A DNA stretch of 64,000 nucleotides, taken from positions 16,161 through 80,160 of the forward strand of contig CAZJZI010000004.1 of the NCBI GenBank assembly GCA_964550435.1. The letters are read 5' to 3'. Under the pieces are notes generated by a model. It did not search any database. It saw only the letters and a program-made list of their open reading frames with translations, and was not told the DNA's origin. Origin of the DNA: UBA11400 sp964550435. GTDB lineage: Bacteria > Bacteroidota > Rhodothermia > Balneolales > HLUCCA01. Position numbers and translations under genes: made by a program. This document shows positions 1-8,089 of this stretch, piece after piece; positions within the stretch are counted from its first letter, which is position 1; each line of letters begins with the position of its first letter.

Positions 1-608
1 ACAGTCGATAGGGTTGTATCTACAACAATGGTCTGCTTGAGTGAAATACCCATATCGAACTGGAGTCCGGGCTCAGGATTATATGCAAAACCCACGGTTT
101 CAACCAAATATCCGGGAGCCATGAATTTTGAAATCACATTCACATAATTTTTGTCAAACCCTTTGTCGAACTGAGTATTGAAATTCAGTTGAGCAATGAG
201 TGAAAAACGAGGGTCATCGAGAAGGTATCTGTATTGGTTTCGAAGACGGATTTCATCGTCTGTCTTTCGATATTCATTTCCCTCGATACGAGCCTTACCA
301 TATTTCAGATTTGAGCTACTGGTAAGAATATGACGCTCTTTTTTATACTCCACTTCAAATCGGGCTGTAGAAGATGCCGCAATGTTATTGACTCCCCCCT
401 GTGACCAGTTTCGAAATGAGGCTTGTGTACCGTTCAATGTAAACCATCCGCTCATATTCAGTGGATTGACCACCGAGTCAGCCGGAGCTTCCTGAACGGT
501 TTCATCATTGTGATTCAGTTTGGGGGATGCCATTGCTGGAGTTGATATAGCAATTCCAATAATAGTTAAAACTATAATAAATAATGATATATGATATTTT
601 ATTGCCAT
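1..608 (-). CDS. DUF3078 family outer membrane protein, 3' end cut by window edge
   Basis: The reading frame runs without a stop from an ATG at 608 to the window edge (202 codons visible). An N-terminal hydrophobic stretch (residues 5-24) ending in 'PAMA' looks like a signal peptide. The segment 'NWSQGGVN' near residues 68-75 followed by alternating beta-like strands is the pattern of DUF3078 proteins, a Bacteroidota family of predicted outer membrane beta-barrels of unknown role. The C-terminal part lies outside the window. A TAAATTTG box at 628-635, 20 bases upstream of the start, could be its promoter -7 element. The family call rests on motif memory, not on a search. Confidence 0.7.
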   Translation of the reverse strand, partial: MAIKYHISLFIIVLTIIGIAISTPAMASPKLNHNDETVQEAPADSVVNPLNMSGWFTLNGTQASFRNWSQGGVNNIAASSTARFEVEYKKERHILTSSSNLKYGKARIEGNEYRKTDDEIRLRNQYRYLLDDPRFSLIAQLNFNTQFDKGFDKNYVNVISKFMAPGYLVETVGFAYNPEPGLQFDMGISLKQTIVVDTTLST

Positions 609-627
609 AGAATTCTGAAACATTTTT

Positions 628-635
628 CAAATTTA
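628..635 (-). promoter_or_regulatory. Candidate -7 promoter box (TAAATTTG)
   Basis: Read on the minus strand this is TAAATTTG, an exact match to the Bacteroidota TAnnTTTG -7 element, 20 bases before the DUF3078 gene start. No clear TTTG -33 element is seen at the usual spacing, so this is only a candidate. Confidence 0.3.
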
Positions 636-723
636 ATAGTGATCAAGTTGAATACTAAAAGGTTTTAGTCAGAGATTCCCCACATTACCTCTAACCACAT
701 CATTGGATTTAAAAACTACGTGT

Positions 724-1239
724 TCATCTTCCGGACAGAATAACATTTTCGGGAGTATTTTCTCCATCGAACGTTACTTCTACATGTTCCTGGAATTTTG
801 TAGGCGACACGAGTCCAACGAAATCAGGTTGAATCGGATAAATGCGATGCCCTCTGTCTATAATGACAGCCACCCGAAGTCTGGATGGATTTCCTTGATC
901 CAAAACGGTTCTGACCGCCTTCATCATCGTGGAGCCACTAAATAGAACATCATCGACCAACAAAACGACAGAGTTTGGTTTCAAAAGTTGCTTCCATTCA
1001 TCATATATAGCGGATTCGTCGTTCACCTCCAGAGGTAAACAAAGAATTTCTGTATTAAGAGAAGCAGAAACGTGACTTGCGATGACTTGTGCGACATGAT
1101 ATCCACGTATATTCAGGCCCAAAACAAGGAGTTCCTTACTTCCTTTGAGGTCCTCAATAACTTGCATTGAAATGCGTTTGAGCGCACGCGCAAGTTGTCC
1201 GGATTGCATGATTGATTCGCCTGCAGAAACCATAGACAT
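724..1239 (-). CDS. PyrR-like phosphoribosyltransferase
   Basis: A 171-residue protein with the type I phosphoribosyltransferase PRPP loop 'VLLVDDVLFSGST' at residues 92-104, a 'GLNIRGYHVA' strand-turn near 41-50 and 'DRGHRIYPIQPDFVG' at 128-142, which closely follows PyrR (pyrimidine attenuator regulator / uracil phosphoribosyltransferase). PyrR binds pyr mRNA in response to UMP and can make UMP from uracil and PRPP. The loop position that is usually Thr-Gly-Arg-Thr here reads Ser-Gly-Ser-Thr. It follows the upstream membrane-anchored gene by only 2 bases, so the two are probably co-transcribed. No pyr operon is adjacent; pyrF lies 10 kb away and no PyrR-binding leader was seen there. The RNA-regulatory role is therefore unproven. 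Confidence 0.75.
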   Translation of the reverse strand: MSMVSAGESIMQSGQLARALKRISMQVIEDLKGSKELLVLGLNIRGYHVAQVIASHVSASLNTEILCLPLEVNDESAIYDEWKQLLKPNSVVLLVDDVLFSGSTMMKAVRTVLDQGNPSRLRVAVIIDRGHRIYPIQPDFVGLVSPTKFQEHVEVTFDGENTPENVILSGR

Positions 1240-1241
1240 GG

Positions 1242-1667
1242 TTACTGGAACATGGATTTGATGCTACCCCAGGTTCGTCGGACTGCCGAGGTTGTATACT
1301 GTACCTGAGCAGTAATTTCTCTGGAGGTGTTGTCTTTGTGCTTAACTTTCAGCTTGTACTCGGCAATAGCCTGTGTCTCGCCGTTTTTGTACACATCAGA
1401 GTCAGTAAACTGAAATTCCTTTTTACCTGAGGCAATGATTGCATCGGTAATCTCAAGTTTGTGAATCAGGACCCAGTTACTGGAATTCATCTTGCGCTCG
1501 AGTTCAAATTGGGTTATTGAACTCATATCCGAAAGCTTCCATGTTGCCACAATCTCATTGAGATTAACCCCCTCCTGAACTCTGAATTCAAGCTGGTAGG
1601 TTGTTGTAGCCGCCGCAATAAATATTACGGGAAGCAAAATAAGTAAAAAGATTCTTGATCTCTTCAT
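1242..1667 (-). CDS. Hypothetical membrane-anchored, fibronectin-like protein
   Basis: I chose the ATG at 1667, which puts a basic-then-hydrophobic segment (KRSRIFLLILLPVIFIAAA) at the very N-terminus; a longer frame begins at 1700 without a leader of this type. The mature part of about 120 residues is beta-rich and contains 'VNLNEIVATWKLSDMSSITQFELERK', which resembles the start of a fibronectin type III module in which a Trp packs the core. It is probably exported and anchored or released by signal peptidase. It is tightly linked (2-base gap) to the downstream PyrR-like gene. I do not recognise a specific family and suggest no function. Confidence 0.6.
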   Translation of the reverse strand: MKRSRIFLLILLPVIFIAAATTTYQLEFRVQEGVNLNEIVATWKLSDMSSITQFELERKMNSSNWVLIHKLEITDAIIASGKKEFQFTDSDVYKNGETQAIAEYKLKVKHKDNTSREITAQVQYTTSAVRRTWGSIKSMFQ

Positions 1668-1849
1668 ATTTAACGCGTTAGTATTCAATGATAAAAACAA
1701 TTCAATTAATAAACCACTTAATTTTTTTCATGTTGGGCGAAGAATTGCACCCTAAAACACCTTAACATACGTTATACGGATAAAGGCAGATTTAGTGCCG
1801 AAGAATTGATCAATAACAATTAATCTAAATTAGTATTCAGGAGTAAAAA

Positions 1850-2098
1850 ATGACAACAAGAGGTTGGGCAACTTTAATCGGAATAGCAGGAGCATTTGCT
1901 GGTGGTGTTATCACTGGGATGTTGTATTCCCCAAAATCTGGTCGTGAAAATCGTGAAACCATCAAACGTGGAGCCACTGAGGCTACTCACAAAGTCAAAG
2001 ACGTAGCTCGCGATCTCAAAAAGAATTTTCCGGATCTTTACGAGGCAACTGGATCGTTTAAACTCAGTGACGAAGACGTTTTGGCTAATCAGCGATAA
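1850..2098 (+). CDS. YtxH domain protein
   Basis: An 82-residue protein with a single N-terminal membrane helix (about residues 6-26, glycine-rich 'GIAGAFAGGVITGML'), followed by 'YSPKSGRENRETIKRGA' and an amphipathic charged helix. This is the layout of the YtxH family (G-x-L-[FY]-[AS]-P-x-[ST]-G-x-x-x-R), small membrane proteins often linked to general stress in Firmicutes and common in Bacteroidota. An AGGAG Shine-Dalgarno (1839-1843) lies 6 bases before the ATG, stronger than most in this window. It stands alone between a divergent gene pair and the DUF2851 gene. Confidence 0.8.
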   Translation: MTTRGWATLIGIAGAFAGGVITGMLYSPKSGRENRETIKRGATEATHKVKDVARDLKKNFPDLYEATGSFKLSDEDVLANQR

Positions 2099-2214
2099 TC
2101 GTTCGTTGATTTCCATTGGTTTTTGAGTTGTTGAAGTTATAGCGGTCATAGTAACCAGATTTTTCGTCATGTAATCTGGCATAAAGGCTATTCATCAAAA
2201 CGGAGGGTCTATCC

Positions 2215-3330
2215 GTGAGGGAACTCCTTTTTCATCAAATTTGGGTTCGATTCGCACCCGAATTTCGTCATCTCTATACTACCTACAACGAACACGTTGA
2301 AATCATTAATAATGGTAATTTGAATTTTGGTGACGGTCCCGATTTCCATCTTGCTGCGATCAGGCAAAATGGTCTGTCACATTTTGGAGATATCGAATTA
2401 CATATTCGCTGTAAAGATTGGTATATACATAATCATCATCAGGATGCAGCCTACAATTCAGTAGTTCTGCATGTAGTTCTGGATTCCAAAGGCGCAGAAC
2501 CCGTGCTTCGTCAGGATGGGACAAAAGTTCCAACAGTTGTAGTTGGAAATAAAATTCCGTCGAAGCTATTGAACACAATCAGAGAGACTGTTGGTCAGAA
2601 CCAACTTAGCTGTAAGAATCTCATCCGCAACATCTCTCCCATAGTTGTAGAAAAACAACTTGAGATAGCTGCTGAATTATATCTGGACCAAAAAAAACAA
2701 CAGGTTCTCGATGATTACGATTCAGGTTTACCCCCTTCTGAAGCATGGATGAAGATGGTATTCATCGCTTGGGCCCGAGGACTGGGAATTCCTGCAAACA
2801 CGTATCAATTAGTCGATCTGGCAGCAATGATGTGGGCAGGTAAAGATTTAAGTGACAAATCTGCGCTCAAGAAAAAAATTAAATCCATTCCCTGGGACCA
2901 TAGCGGAAGCAGACCTGGCAACAGACCTCAGATTCGCTACCGACAACTTCAACATCTGCTTCACGAACTGAACCATGACACGTTCAGGTCATTTGTGACT
3001 GGTGATCCTAAATCTGTTTTTGAGTTCTTTGATACGCCGCATTTCGGAGGGAAAGGTAGACGAACCCTGCTATTATCGATTGTGGTCGCTCCTGCACTTT
3101 GCATATTATCTGACATCATAGGTAAACCGGAATTCAGAACTGCTGCGACAGAACATTGGAATAATGTAGGTTTTTCGGCGCCCTATTCCATAAAACATCC
3201 TTTCAAAAAAGCAGGAATCACTTACTTGAAAGACCACCATAGTCCAGGACTTGTCTATCAGTATAAACACTTCTGTAAAAACAGATCCTGTGATGGTTGT
3301 TTGATATTTAAAAATGCAGTTGGGGGTTGA
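2215..3330 (+). CDS. DUF2851 family protein
   Basis: A 371-residue soluble protein. Residues 35-90 hold the DUF2851 signature: 'NFGDGPDFHLAAI', then 'GDIELHIRCKDWY' and 'HHQDAAYNSVVLHVV'. The C-terminus carries a cysteine cluster 'HFCKNRSCDGC' near residues 352-362, also typical of the family and suggestive of metal binding. The start is GTG at 2215, supported by a strong GGAGGG at 2202-2207. The biochemical role of DUF2851 is unknown to me. The conserved Asp-x(n)-Glu-x-His arrangement could be catalytic, which is speculation. A tRNA-Gln gene follows 50 bases downstream. Confidence 0.75.
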   Translation: MRELLFHQIWVRFAPEFRHLYTTYNEHVEIINNGNLNFGDGPDFHLAAIRQNGLSHFGDIELHIRCKDWYIHNHHQDAAYNSVVLHVVLDSKGAEPVLRQDGTKVPTVVVGNKIPSKLLNTIRETVGQNQLSCKNLIRNISPIVVEKQLEIAAELYLDQKKQQVLDDYDSGLPPSEAWMKMVFIAWARGLGIPANTYQLVDLAAMMWAGKDLSDKSALKKKIKSIPWDHSGSRPGNRPQIRYRQLQHLLHELNHDTFRSFVTGDPKSVFEFFDTPHFGGKGRRTLLLSIVVAPALCILSDIIGKPEFRTAATEHWNNVGFSAPYSIKHPFKKAGITYLKDHHSPGLVYQYKHFCKNRSCDGCLIFKNAVGG

Positions 3331-3380
3331 CTTATCCCGATAATGTTCCTAATTTTGGTATCTGTTAAAAAAACTAGTAT

Positions 3381-3451
3381 TGCCCGGTCGTCTAAAGGCA
3401 GGACAGCGGTTTTTGGTACCGTACGTGGGGGTTCGAGTCCTCCCCGGGCAA
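3381..3451 (+). tRNA. tRNA-Gln (anticodon TTG)
   Basis: The sequence folds into a full cloverleaf. Acceptor stem TGCCCGG (3381-3387) pairs with CCGGGCA (3444-3450). Anticodon stem GCGGT/ACCGT closes a seven-base loop TTTTGGT, giving anticodon TTG for glutamine. The T arm has GGGGG/CCTCC around TTCGAGT. The discriminator is A at 3451 and CCA is not encoded. An intrinsic terminator follows at 3469-3504. Confidence 0.95.
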
Positions 3452-3468
3452 CATCTATAATAACTATC

Positions 3469-3504
3469 AAAAAAGGATGTATCTCACGACACATCCTTTT
3501 TTTT
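3469..3504 (+). terminator. Intrinsic terminator after tRNA-Gln
   Basis: A 12-bp stem (AAAAAAGGATGT at 3469-3480 with ACATCCTTTTTT at 3491-3502) and a 10-base loop are followed by a T run. Because the stem begins with A residues it could act in both directions. It separates the tRNA from the prs operon, whose start lies 24 bases downstream. Confidence 0.85.
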
Positions 3505-3527
3505 ACACTTAAACCCTCAACAAGCTC

Positions 3528-4460
3528 TTGGAACAGCCACTTGCTATATTCGCGGGACGCAGCAATATTGCCCTTGCTCGTGCTATAGCCGAGAAATATG
3601 GCACTACGTTGGGGGAAGTCACTATCAAGGCATTTTCGGATGGGGAGTTGTACGTAAAATATCAGCAAAGCATTCGTGGAGCCGATGTGTTTATCGTTCA
3701 ATCAACTCCACCTCCAAGCGAAAATATCATTGAGTTGCTGCTAATGATCGACGCTGCTAAACGTGCATCTGCATACCGTGTCACAGCGGTCATCCCATAC
3801 TTCGGATATGCACGTCAGGATCGAAAGGACCAGCCAAGGGTTTCGATTGCATCTAAACTGATGGCCAATATTCTGACTACTGCCGGTACCGATCGTGTTC
3901 TTACCATGGACCTTCACGCACCACAGATTCAGGGTTTCTTTGACATCCCACTCGATCACTTATATGCGAGTAGTATCTTCATTGATTTCTTCAAATATAA
4001 TCCGATGGACAACCTCGTGGTTGTTGCTCCGGATGTAGGTAGTTTGAAAATGGCCCGTTCATACGCCAAACGGCTGGGTGCAGGTCTTGCTTTTGTTGAC
4101 AAACGCCGCCCACAGCAAAATGTAGCCGAAGTGATGAACATCATCGGTGAGATCCAGGATAAGAATATTCTTCTGGTTGATGATCTCATCGATACTGCTG
4201 GCACTATAACAAATGCTGCTTCGGCATTGCGTGAACGAGGTGCCAAGAAAATTATAGCGGCTTGTACGCACCCGATACTTTCGGGTCCAGCATTTCAGCG
4301 CATCGAAGATTCTCCGATCGATATGATGCTGGTAACCGATACAGTGCCTCTCAAACGTCCATCGCCGAAACTAAAAGTTCTGAGCGTGGCCGAAATCTTC
4401 GCTGATTCCATTCGTCGAATTTATACCGACGATTCTATCAGCACCCTTTTTGATGATTAA
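3528..4460 (+). CDS. prs: Ribose-phosphate pyrophosphokinase
   Basis: A 310-residue enzyme that makes PRPP from ribose 5-phosphate and ATP, the precursor for purines, pyrimidines, NAD, His and Trp. Seen: 'FSDGE' near 36-40, 'YFGYARQDRK' (91-100), 'FVDKRR' of the catalytic flexible loop (189-194) and the PRPP-binding loop 'VDDLIDTAGT' (217-226). Length matches the family. The start is TTG at 3528; an in-frame TAA at 3510-3512 rules out any upstream ATG, and the protein N-terminus aligns with other Prs proteins from here. It opens the prs-rplY-pth-hppA operon (17-base gap to rplY), a gene order seen in many bacteria for the first three genes. Confidence 0.97.
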   Translation: MEQPLAIFAGRSNIALARAIAEKYGTTLGEVTIKAFSDGELYVKYQQSIRGADVFIVQSTPPPSENIIELLLMIDAAKRASAYRVTAVIPYFGYARQDRKDQPRVSIASKLMANILTTAGTDRVLTMDLHAPQIQGFFDIPLDHLYASSIFIDFFKYNPMDNLVVVAPDVGSLKMARSYAKRLGAGLAFVDKRRPQQNVAEVMNIIGEIQDKNILLVDDLIDTAGTITNAASALRERGAKKIIAACTHPILSGPAFQRIEDSPIDMMLVTDTVPLKRPSPKLKVLSVAEIFADSIRRIYTDDSISTLFDD

Positions 4461-4477
4461 CCTTTACTAGTAATACC

Positions 4478-5113
4478 ATGGAAAAGCCAAATATTGTTGA
4501 ACTTAAAGCTACCTCGCGTGCCGTAGAAAACGGAGTCGAAGAGCTTCGTAGCCAGGAATTGATTCCTGCCGTAGTTTACGGACCAAAACTCGAGGGTAAC
4601 CTGCACATCAGCGTTCCTGTACTCGAAGTCAATCGTTTGCTGAGCGTTAAAAACTTGCAGTTCGTGAAGCTTGTTTTCGACGACGGCAAAGCTATCGACA
4701 CCATTATCAAAACCAGCCAGTTTCATCCGGTTACCGATCAGGTACTCCACGTTGACTTCCTGGCTCTGGACAAACAAGTTCCAGTTACAGTAACGATCCC
4801 AATTCGTCTCAAAGGGACTTCTCCTGGTGTTGTTGAAGGTGGTCGTCTGTATCAATCACTACGTAAACTCAGCGTAAAAGCACTTCCAAGTGATCTTCCA
4901 GCTGAACTTACACTCGATATCAGTAAACTTAAAATCGGTCACAACCTTAAAGTTCGTAGCCTTAAACTCGGTGGAATCACTCCATTGATGTCTCCAGATC
5001 GTACTATTTTAGTTATCCGTCCTCCAAAAGGTGGTAAAGCTAAAATCGTAGAGTTCGAAGATGAAGGCGAAGAGGTAGCTGCTGCAGAAACTACATCTGA
5101 GGAGAACGCATAA
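4478..5113 (+). CDS. rplY: 50S ribosomal protein bL25 (Ctc form)
   Basis: A 211-residue two-domain bL25/TL5-Ctc protein: an N-terminal 5S rRNA-binding beta-barrel (about 1-95, with 'IPAVVYGP') and a C-terminal beta domain (about 100-185, 'VTIPIRLKGTSPGVVEGGRL'), then a Glu-rich tail (190-211). It binds 5S rRNA in the large ribosomal subunit. It sits between prs and pth as in many genomes. The stop codon lies in the loop of a 9-bp hairpin (5101-5123), described separately, which may couple its translation to pth. Confidence 0.95.
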   Translation: MEKPNIVELKATSRAVENGVEELRSQELIPAVVYGPKLEGNLHISVPVLEVNRLLSVKNLQFVKLVFDDGKAIDTIIKTSQFHPVTDQVLHVDFLALDKQVPVTVTIPIRLKGTSPGVVEGGRLYQSLRKLSVKALPSDLPAELTLDISKLKIGHNLKVRSLKLGGITPLMSPDRTILVIRPPKGGKAKIVEFEDEGEEVAAAETTSEENA

Positions 5114-5137
5114 GGCGTTCTCCCACAAATTCTGTGG
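5101..5137 (+). promoter_or_regulatory. Two consecutive hairpins at the rplY stop / pth start
   Basis: GGAGAACGC (5101-5109) pairs perfectly with GCGTTCTCC (5115-5123), and the loop holds the rplY stop codon. A second short stem, CCACA (5123-5127) with TGTGG (5133-5137), ends one base before the pth ATG. The first hairpin lacks a T tract, so it is not a terminator. Ribosomes finishing rplY would melt these stems, which suggests translational coupling. Confidence 0.5.
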
Positions 5138-5138
5138 T

Positions 5139-5696
5139 ATGCCCTTAATCGTAGGACTGGGAAATATTGGTGAAGAATACATGGGGACCCGGCACAATGT
5201 CGGGTTCGACATTATATACCACCTTGCAGATACCCTTTCCATCGATCTAAAACCAGGAAAAGGTCCGTTTTACGTCGCTGAGGGGCGACACAAGGGTCGT
5301 CAAACCATTCTCATCACTCCCACTACGTACATGAATAACAGTGGATTGGCAGTTTCGAAAGCGCTAAAATATTTCGATATTCCACTGTCTGAATGTCTTG
5401 TTTGTACAGATGACATTAATTTGCCTCCGGGGAAGATTCGGTTACGTCCTTCTGGGCGTGATGGCGGACACAACGGTCTGGCAAGTATCATCGAAATAGT
5501 ACGCTCTGATCAATTCCCTCGCCTCAGGTTCGGGGTCGGGAGCAATTTTTCGAGAGGACATCAGGCTGATTACGTTTTGTCACCGTTTGACGACGAAGAA
5601 CAAGAATTTATAGCCAAAGGTATAGATCAAGCGCATGATGCTGCACTTTGTTTTATACGTGAAGGAATTGTTCCGGCTATGAACAGATACAACTAA
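5139..5696 (+). CDS. pth: Peptidyl-tRNA hydrolase
   Basis: A 185-residue Pth that cleaves the ester bond of peptidyl-tRNAs released prematurely from ribosomes. Seen: 'LIVGLGNIGEEY' with Asn9, catalytic His19 in 'TRHN', Asn66/67 in 'YMNNSG', Asp91 in 'TDDINLPPG' and Asn112 in 'GGHNGL'. The His that usually precedes the catalytic Asp is Thr here, which I believe also occurs in related phyla. The gene starts 25 bases after rplY, just behind two hairpins. Confidence 0.96.
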   Translation: MPLIVGLGNIGEEYMGTRHNVGFDIIYHLADTLSIDLKPGKGPFYVAEGRHKGRQTILITPTTYMNNSGLAVSKALKYFDIPLSECLVCTDDINLPPGKIRLRPSGRDGGHNGLASIIEIVRSDQFPRLRFGVGSNFSRGHQADYVLSPFDDEEQEFIAKGIDQAHDAALCFIREGIVPAMNRYN

Positions 5697-5727
5697 TGCA
5701 TCAAACCACTAACCAACTACAATCATA

Positions 5728-7914
5728 ATGGAAAATCTGATTTATCTGATTCCAGCAGCAGGTCTCCTCGCTCTGTTGTATACCTACATCAAATCGGCGT
5801 GGGTTGCCAAACAAGAGGTCGGAACCGAGAAAATGGCGAAGATTGCCGGTCACATCGCTGAAGGAGCTATGGCTTTCCTTCGTGCCGAGTATAAAGTCCT
5901 GGGAATTTTCGTAATCGTTGTTGCCGTTCTGCTCGCTGTTCAAGGTAGTACTACCGAGAACTCATCGCCACTTATCGCACTTTCATTCATAGTTGGAGCC
6001 CTGTGTTCTGGCCTTGCCGGATTCATCGGTATGAAAGTTGCTACTAAAGCTAACGTTCGTACAGCAAACGCTGCTCGTGAAAGCCTTGGTAAAGCCCTCG
6101 AAGTAGCCTTCACTGGTGGTTCTGTAATGGGACTCGCAGTAGTAGGACTCGGTGTTCTTGGTCTAAGTGTCCTGTTCATTGCTTACTCTAACATTTTTGG
6201 AACCGAGAGCATTACTAACGTAAATCAGGTTATAACAGTAATCACCGGATTCTCATTCGGTGCATCATCCATCGCACTATTTGCTCGTGTAGGTGGAGGG
6301 ATCTATACCAAAGCTGCTGACGTAGGAGCTGACCTTGTTGGTAAAGTAGAAGCGGGCATCCCAGAAGATCACCCACTCAATCCAGCTACTATCGCTGACA
6401 ACGTAGGTGACAACGTAGGTGATGTTGCCGGTATGGGAGCTGACCTTTTTGAATCATTTGTTGGGTCTATCATCGCTGCGATGGTACTTGGTGCCGTATT
6501 CATGGTTCTGCCGGAATTCGGTGTTAATCCACTTGCTGGAGTTATGTTACCTCTGTTCCTGGCTGCAACAGGTATTGTGATTTCTATCGTAGGTACTTTC
6601 TTTGTGAAAGTTAAAGAAGGCGGTGATCCACAAAGAGCTCTGAATATCGGTGAGTTCGGTTCCGCCGGTATCATGGTAGTTGCTTTCTACTTCCTGATTA
6701 CCTGGATGCTTCCTGAAACATGGTCATACACTGACCCACTTTATGGAACTACCAAAGAGTATACAGCACTCGGAATTTTCTTCGCGACCATCATAGGTCT
6801 GATCTCTGGAGTACTCATCGGTATCGTTACTGAGTATTACACCGGATACGGCAAAAAACCAGTTTTGGGTATTGCCCAGCAGTCTTTGACGGGTTCTGCA
6901 ACTAACATCATATCAGGCCTTCAAGTCGGTATGATGTCAACAGGTATCCCAATCCTGATCATCGCTTTCGCTATCATCGGCTCTTTCGAATTCGGAGGAC
7001 TTTATGGTATCGCGATCGCAGCTGTAGGTATGCTCGCGAATACTGGTATCCAGTTGGCAGTCGACGCTTACGGTCCGATCTCAGATAATGCCGGTGGTAT
7101 TGCTGAAATGTCTGCACTTCCTAAAGAAGTACGTCAACGTACCGACCGTCTCGATGCTGTAGGTAACACTACCGCAGCTATCGGTAAAGGGTTCGCTATC
7201 GGATCTGCTGCTCTGACCGCTCTTGCGCTTTTCGGAGCTTACATGACCGCCGCCCAGATTTCAAGTATTGACTTGTCAAAAGCAAACGTAATGGCAGGTC
7301 TGTTCATCGGTGGTATGCTTACTTTCGTATTCTCAGCAATGTCGATGGGTGCCGTTGGTCGTGCAGCTATGGCAATGATCCATGAAGTTCGTCGCCAGTT
7401 CGCAACGATTCCTGCGTTAAAAGCTGCCCTTGAAGTCATGCGTAAGAACGACGGTGTTGATATGAGCAAATGGTCAAAAGCTGACCAGGATACGTTTGAC
7501 GCTGCTGAAGGTACCGCTGAGTACGGTAAGTGCGTAGAAATTTCAACCAAATCCGCTATTCGTGAAATGGTTCTTCCTGGGCTTCTGGCTGTAGTTGTTC
7601 CAGTTGTTATCGGCTTTGCACCTATGTTCGGTAAAGAAGCCCTCGGTGGACTACTCGCCGGAGTTACAGTTTCAGGTGTTCTGATGGCTATCTTCCAGGC
7701 TAACGCTGGTGGAGCATGGGACAATGCCAAGAAGATGTTCGAAGCCGGCGTTGAAATCAACGGTGAGAAGTACTACAAAGGCTCTGAACCACACAAAGCA
7801 GCAGTTGTTGGTGATACTGTAGGCGATCCATTGAAAGATACCTCAGGACCGTCATTGAACATTCTGCTCAAACTGATTTCAGTTGTAGCTCTCGTTATTG
7901 CTACTGCACTCTAA
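5728..7914 (+). CDS. hppA: Membrane-bound pyrophosphatase, K+-dependent type
   Basis: A 728-residue polytopic pump that couples pyrophosphate hydrolysis to H+ or Na+ transport. Seen: substrate motifs 'YTKAADVGADLVGKVE' (193-208) and 'DNVGDNVGDVAGMGADLFESF' (224-244), and 'DAYGPISDNAGGIAEM' (446-461). At the known K+-dependence position the sequence is 'GNTTAA' (479-484) with Ala, the K+-dependent form, rather than Lys. Glu242 in 'DLFES' sits where Na+-pumping enzymes such as that of Thermotoga maritima carry their gate Glu, so Na+ (or Na+/H+) pumping is possible, though some H+ pumps share this residue. It ends the operon and would remove the PPi made when PRPP is used in nucleotide synthesis. 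Confidence 0.96.
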   Translation: MENLIYLIPAAGLLALLYTYIKSAWVAKQEVGTEKMAKIAGHIAEGAMAFLRAEYKVLGIFVIVVAVLLAVQGSTTENSSPLIALSFIVGALCSGLAGFIGMKVATKANVRTANAARESLGKALEVAFTGGSVMGLAVVGLGVLGLSVLFIAYSNIFGTESITNVNQVITVITGFSFGASSIALFARVGGGIYTKAADVGADLVGKVEAGIPEDHPLNPATIADNVGDNVGDVAGMGADLFESFVGSIIAAMVLGAVFMVLPEFGVNPLAGVMLPLFLAATGIVISIVGTFFVKVKEGGDPQRALNIGEFGSAGIMVVAFYFLITWMLPETWSYTDPLYGTTKEYTALGIFFATIIGLISGVLIGIVTEYYTGYGKKPVLGIAQQSLTGSATNIISGLQVGMMSTGIPILIIAFAIIGSFEFGGLYGIAIAAVGMLANTGIQLAVDAYGPISDNAGGIAEMSALPKEVRQRTDRLDAVGNTTAAIGKGFAIGSAALTALALFGAYMTAAQISSIDLSKANVMAGLFIGGMLTFVFSAMSMGAVGRAAMAMIHEVRRQFATIPALKAALEVMRKNDGVDMSKWSKADQDTFDAAEGTAEYGKCVEISTKSAIREMVLPGLLAVVVPVVIGFAPMFGKEALGGLLAGVTVSGVLMAIFQANAGGAWDNAKKMFEAGVEINGEKYYKGSEPHKAAVVGDTVGDPLKDTSGPSLNILLKLISVVALVIATAL

Positions 7915-7940
7915 GTCAAGAGCTTAGCTAACAATCTATC

Positions 7941-7975
7941 AGGGTTGGGTCCGTCAAGGGCTCAACCCTTTTTTT
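7941..7975 (+). terminator. Intrinsic terminator of the prs-rplY-pth-hppA operon
   Basis: AGGGTTGGG (7941-7949) pairs with CTCAACCCT (7961-7969), nine pairs with one G-U, followed by a T run to 7975. It lies 27 bases after the hppA stop. Confidence 0.9.
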
Positions 7976-8089
7976 GTATAAGTTTTAACATTTTTGCGGC
8001 TTAAAGATTACTTAACTTTCGCAGCACTTCAGGCAGTACCTGTCTTACATACAGATGGATGGTACAAAGGATAGTTTAATATAATTGTT

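Noticed and set aside
5940..7760. Long open frames antisense to hppA
   Set aside because: They are Pro/Thr/Ser-rich mirror translations of a highly conserved gene, without start signals or recognisable domains.
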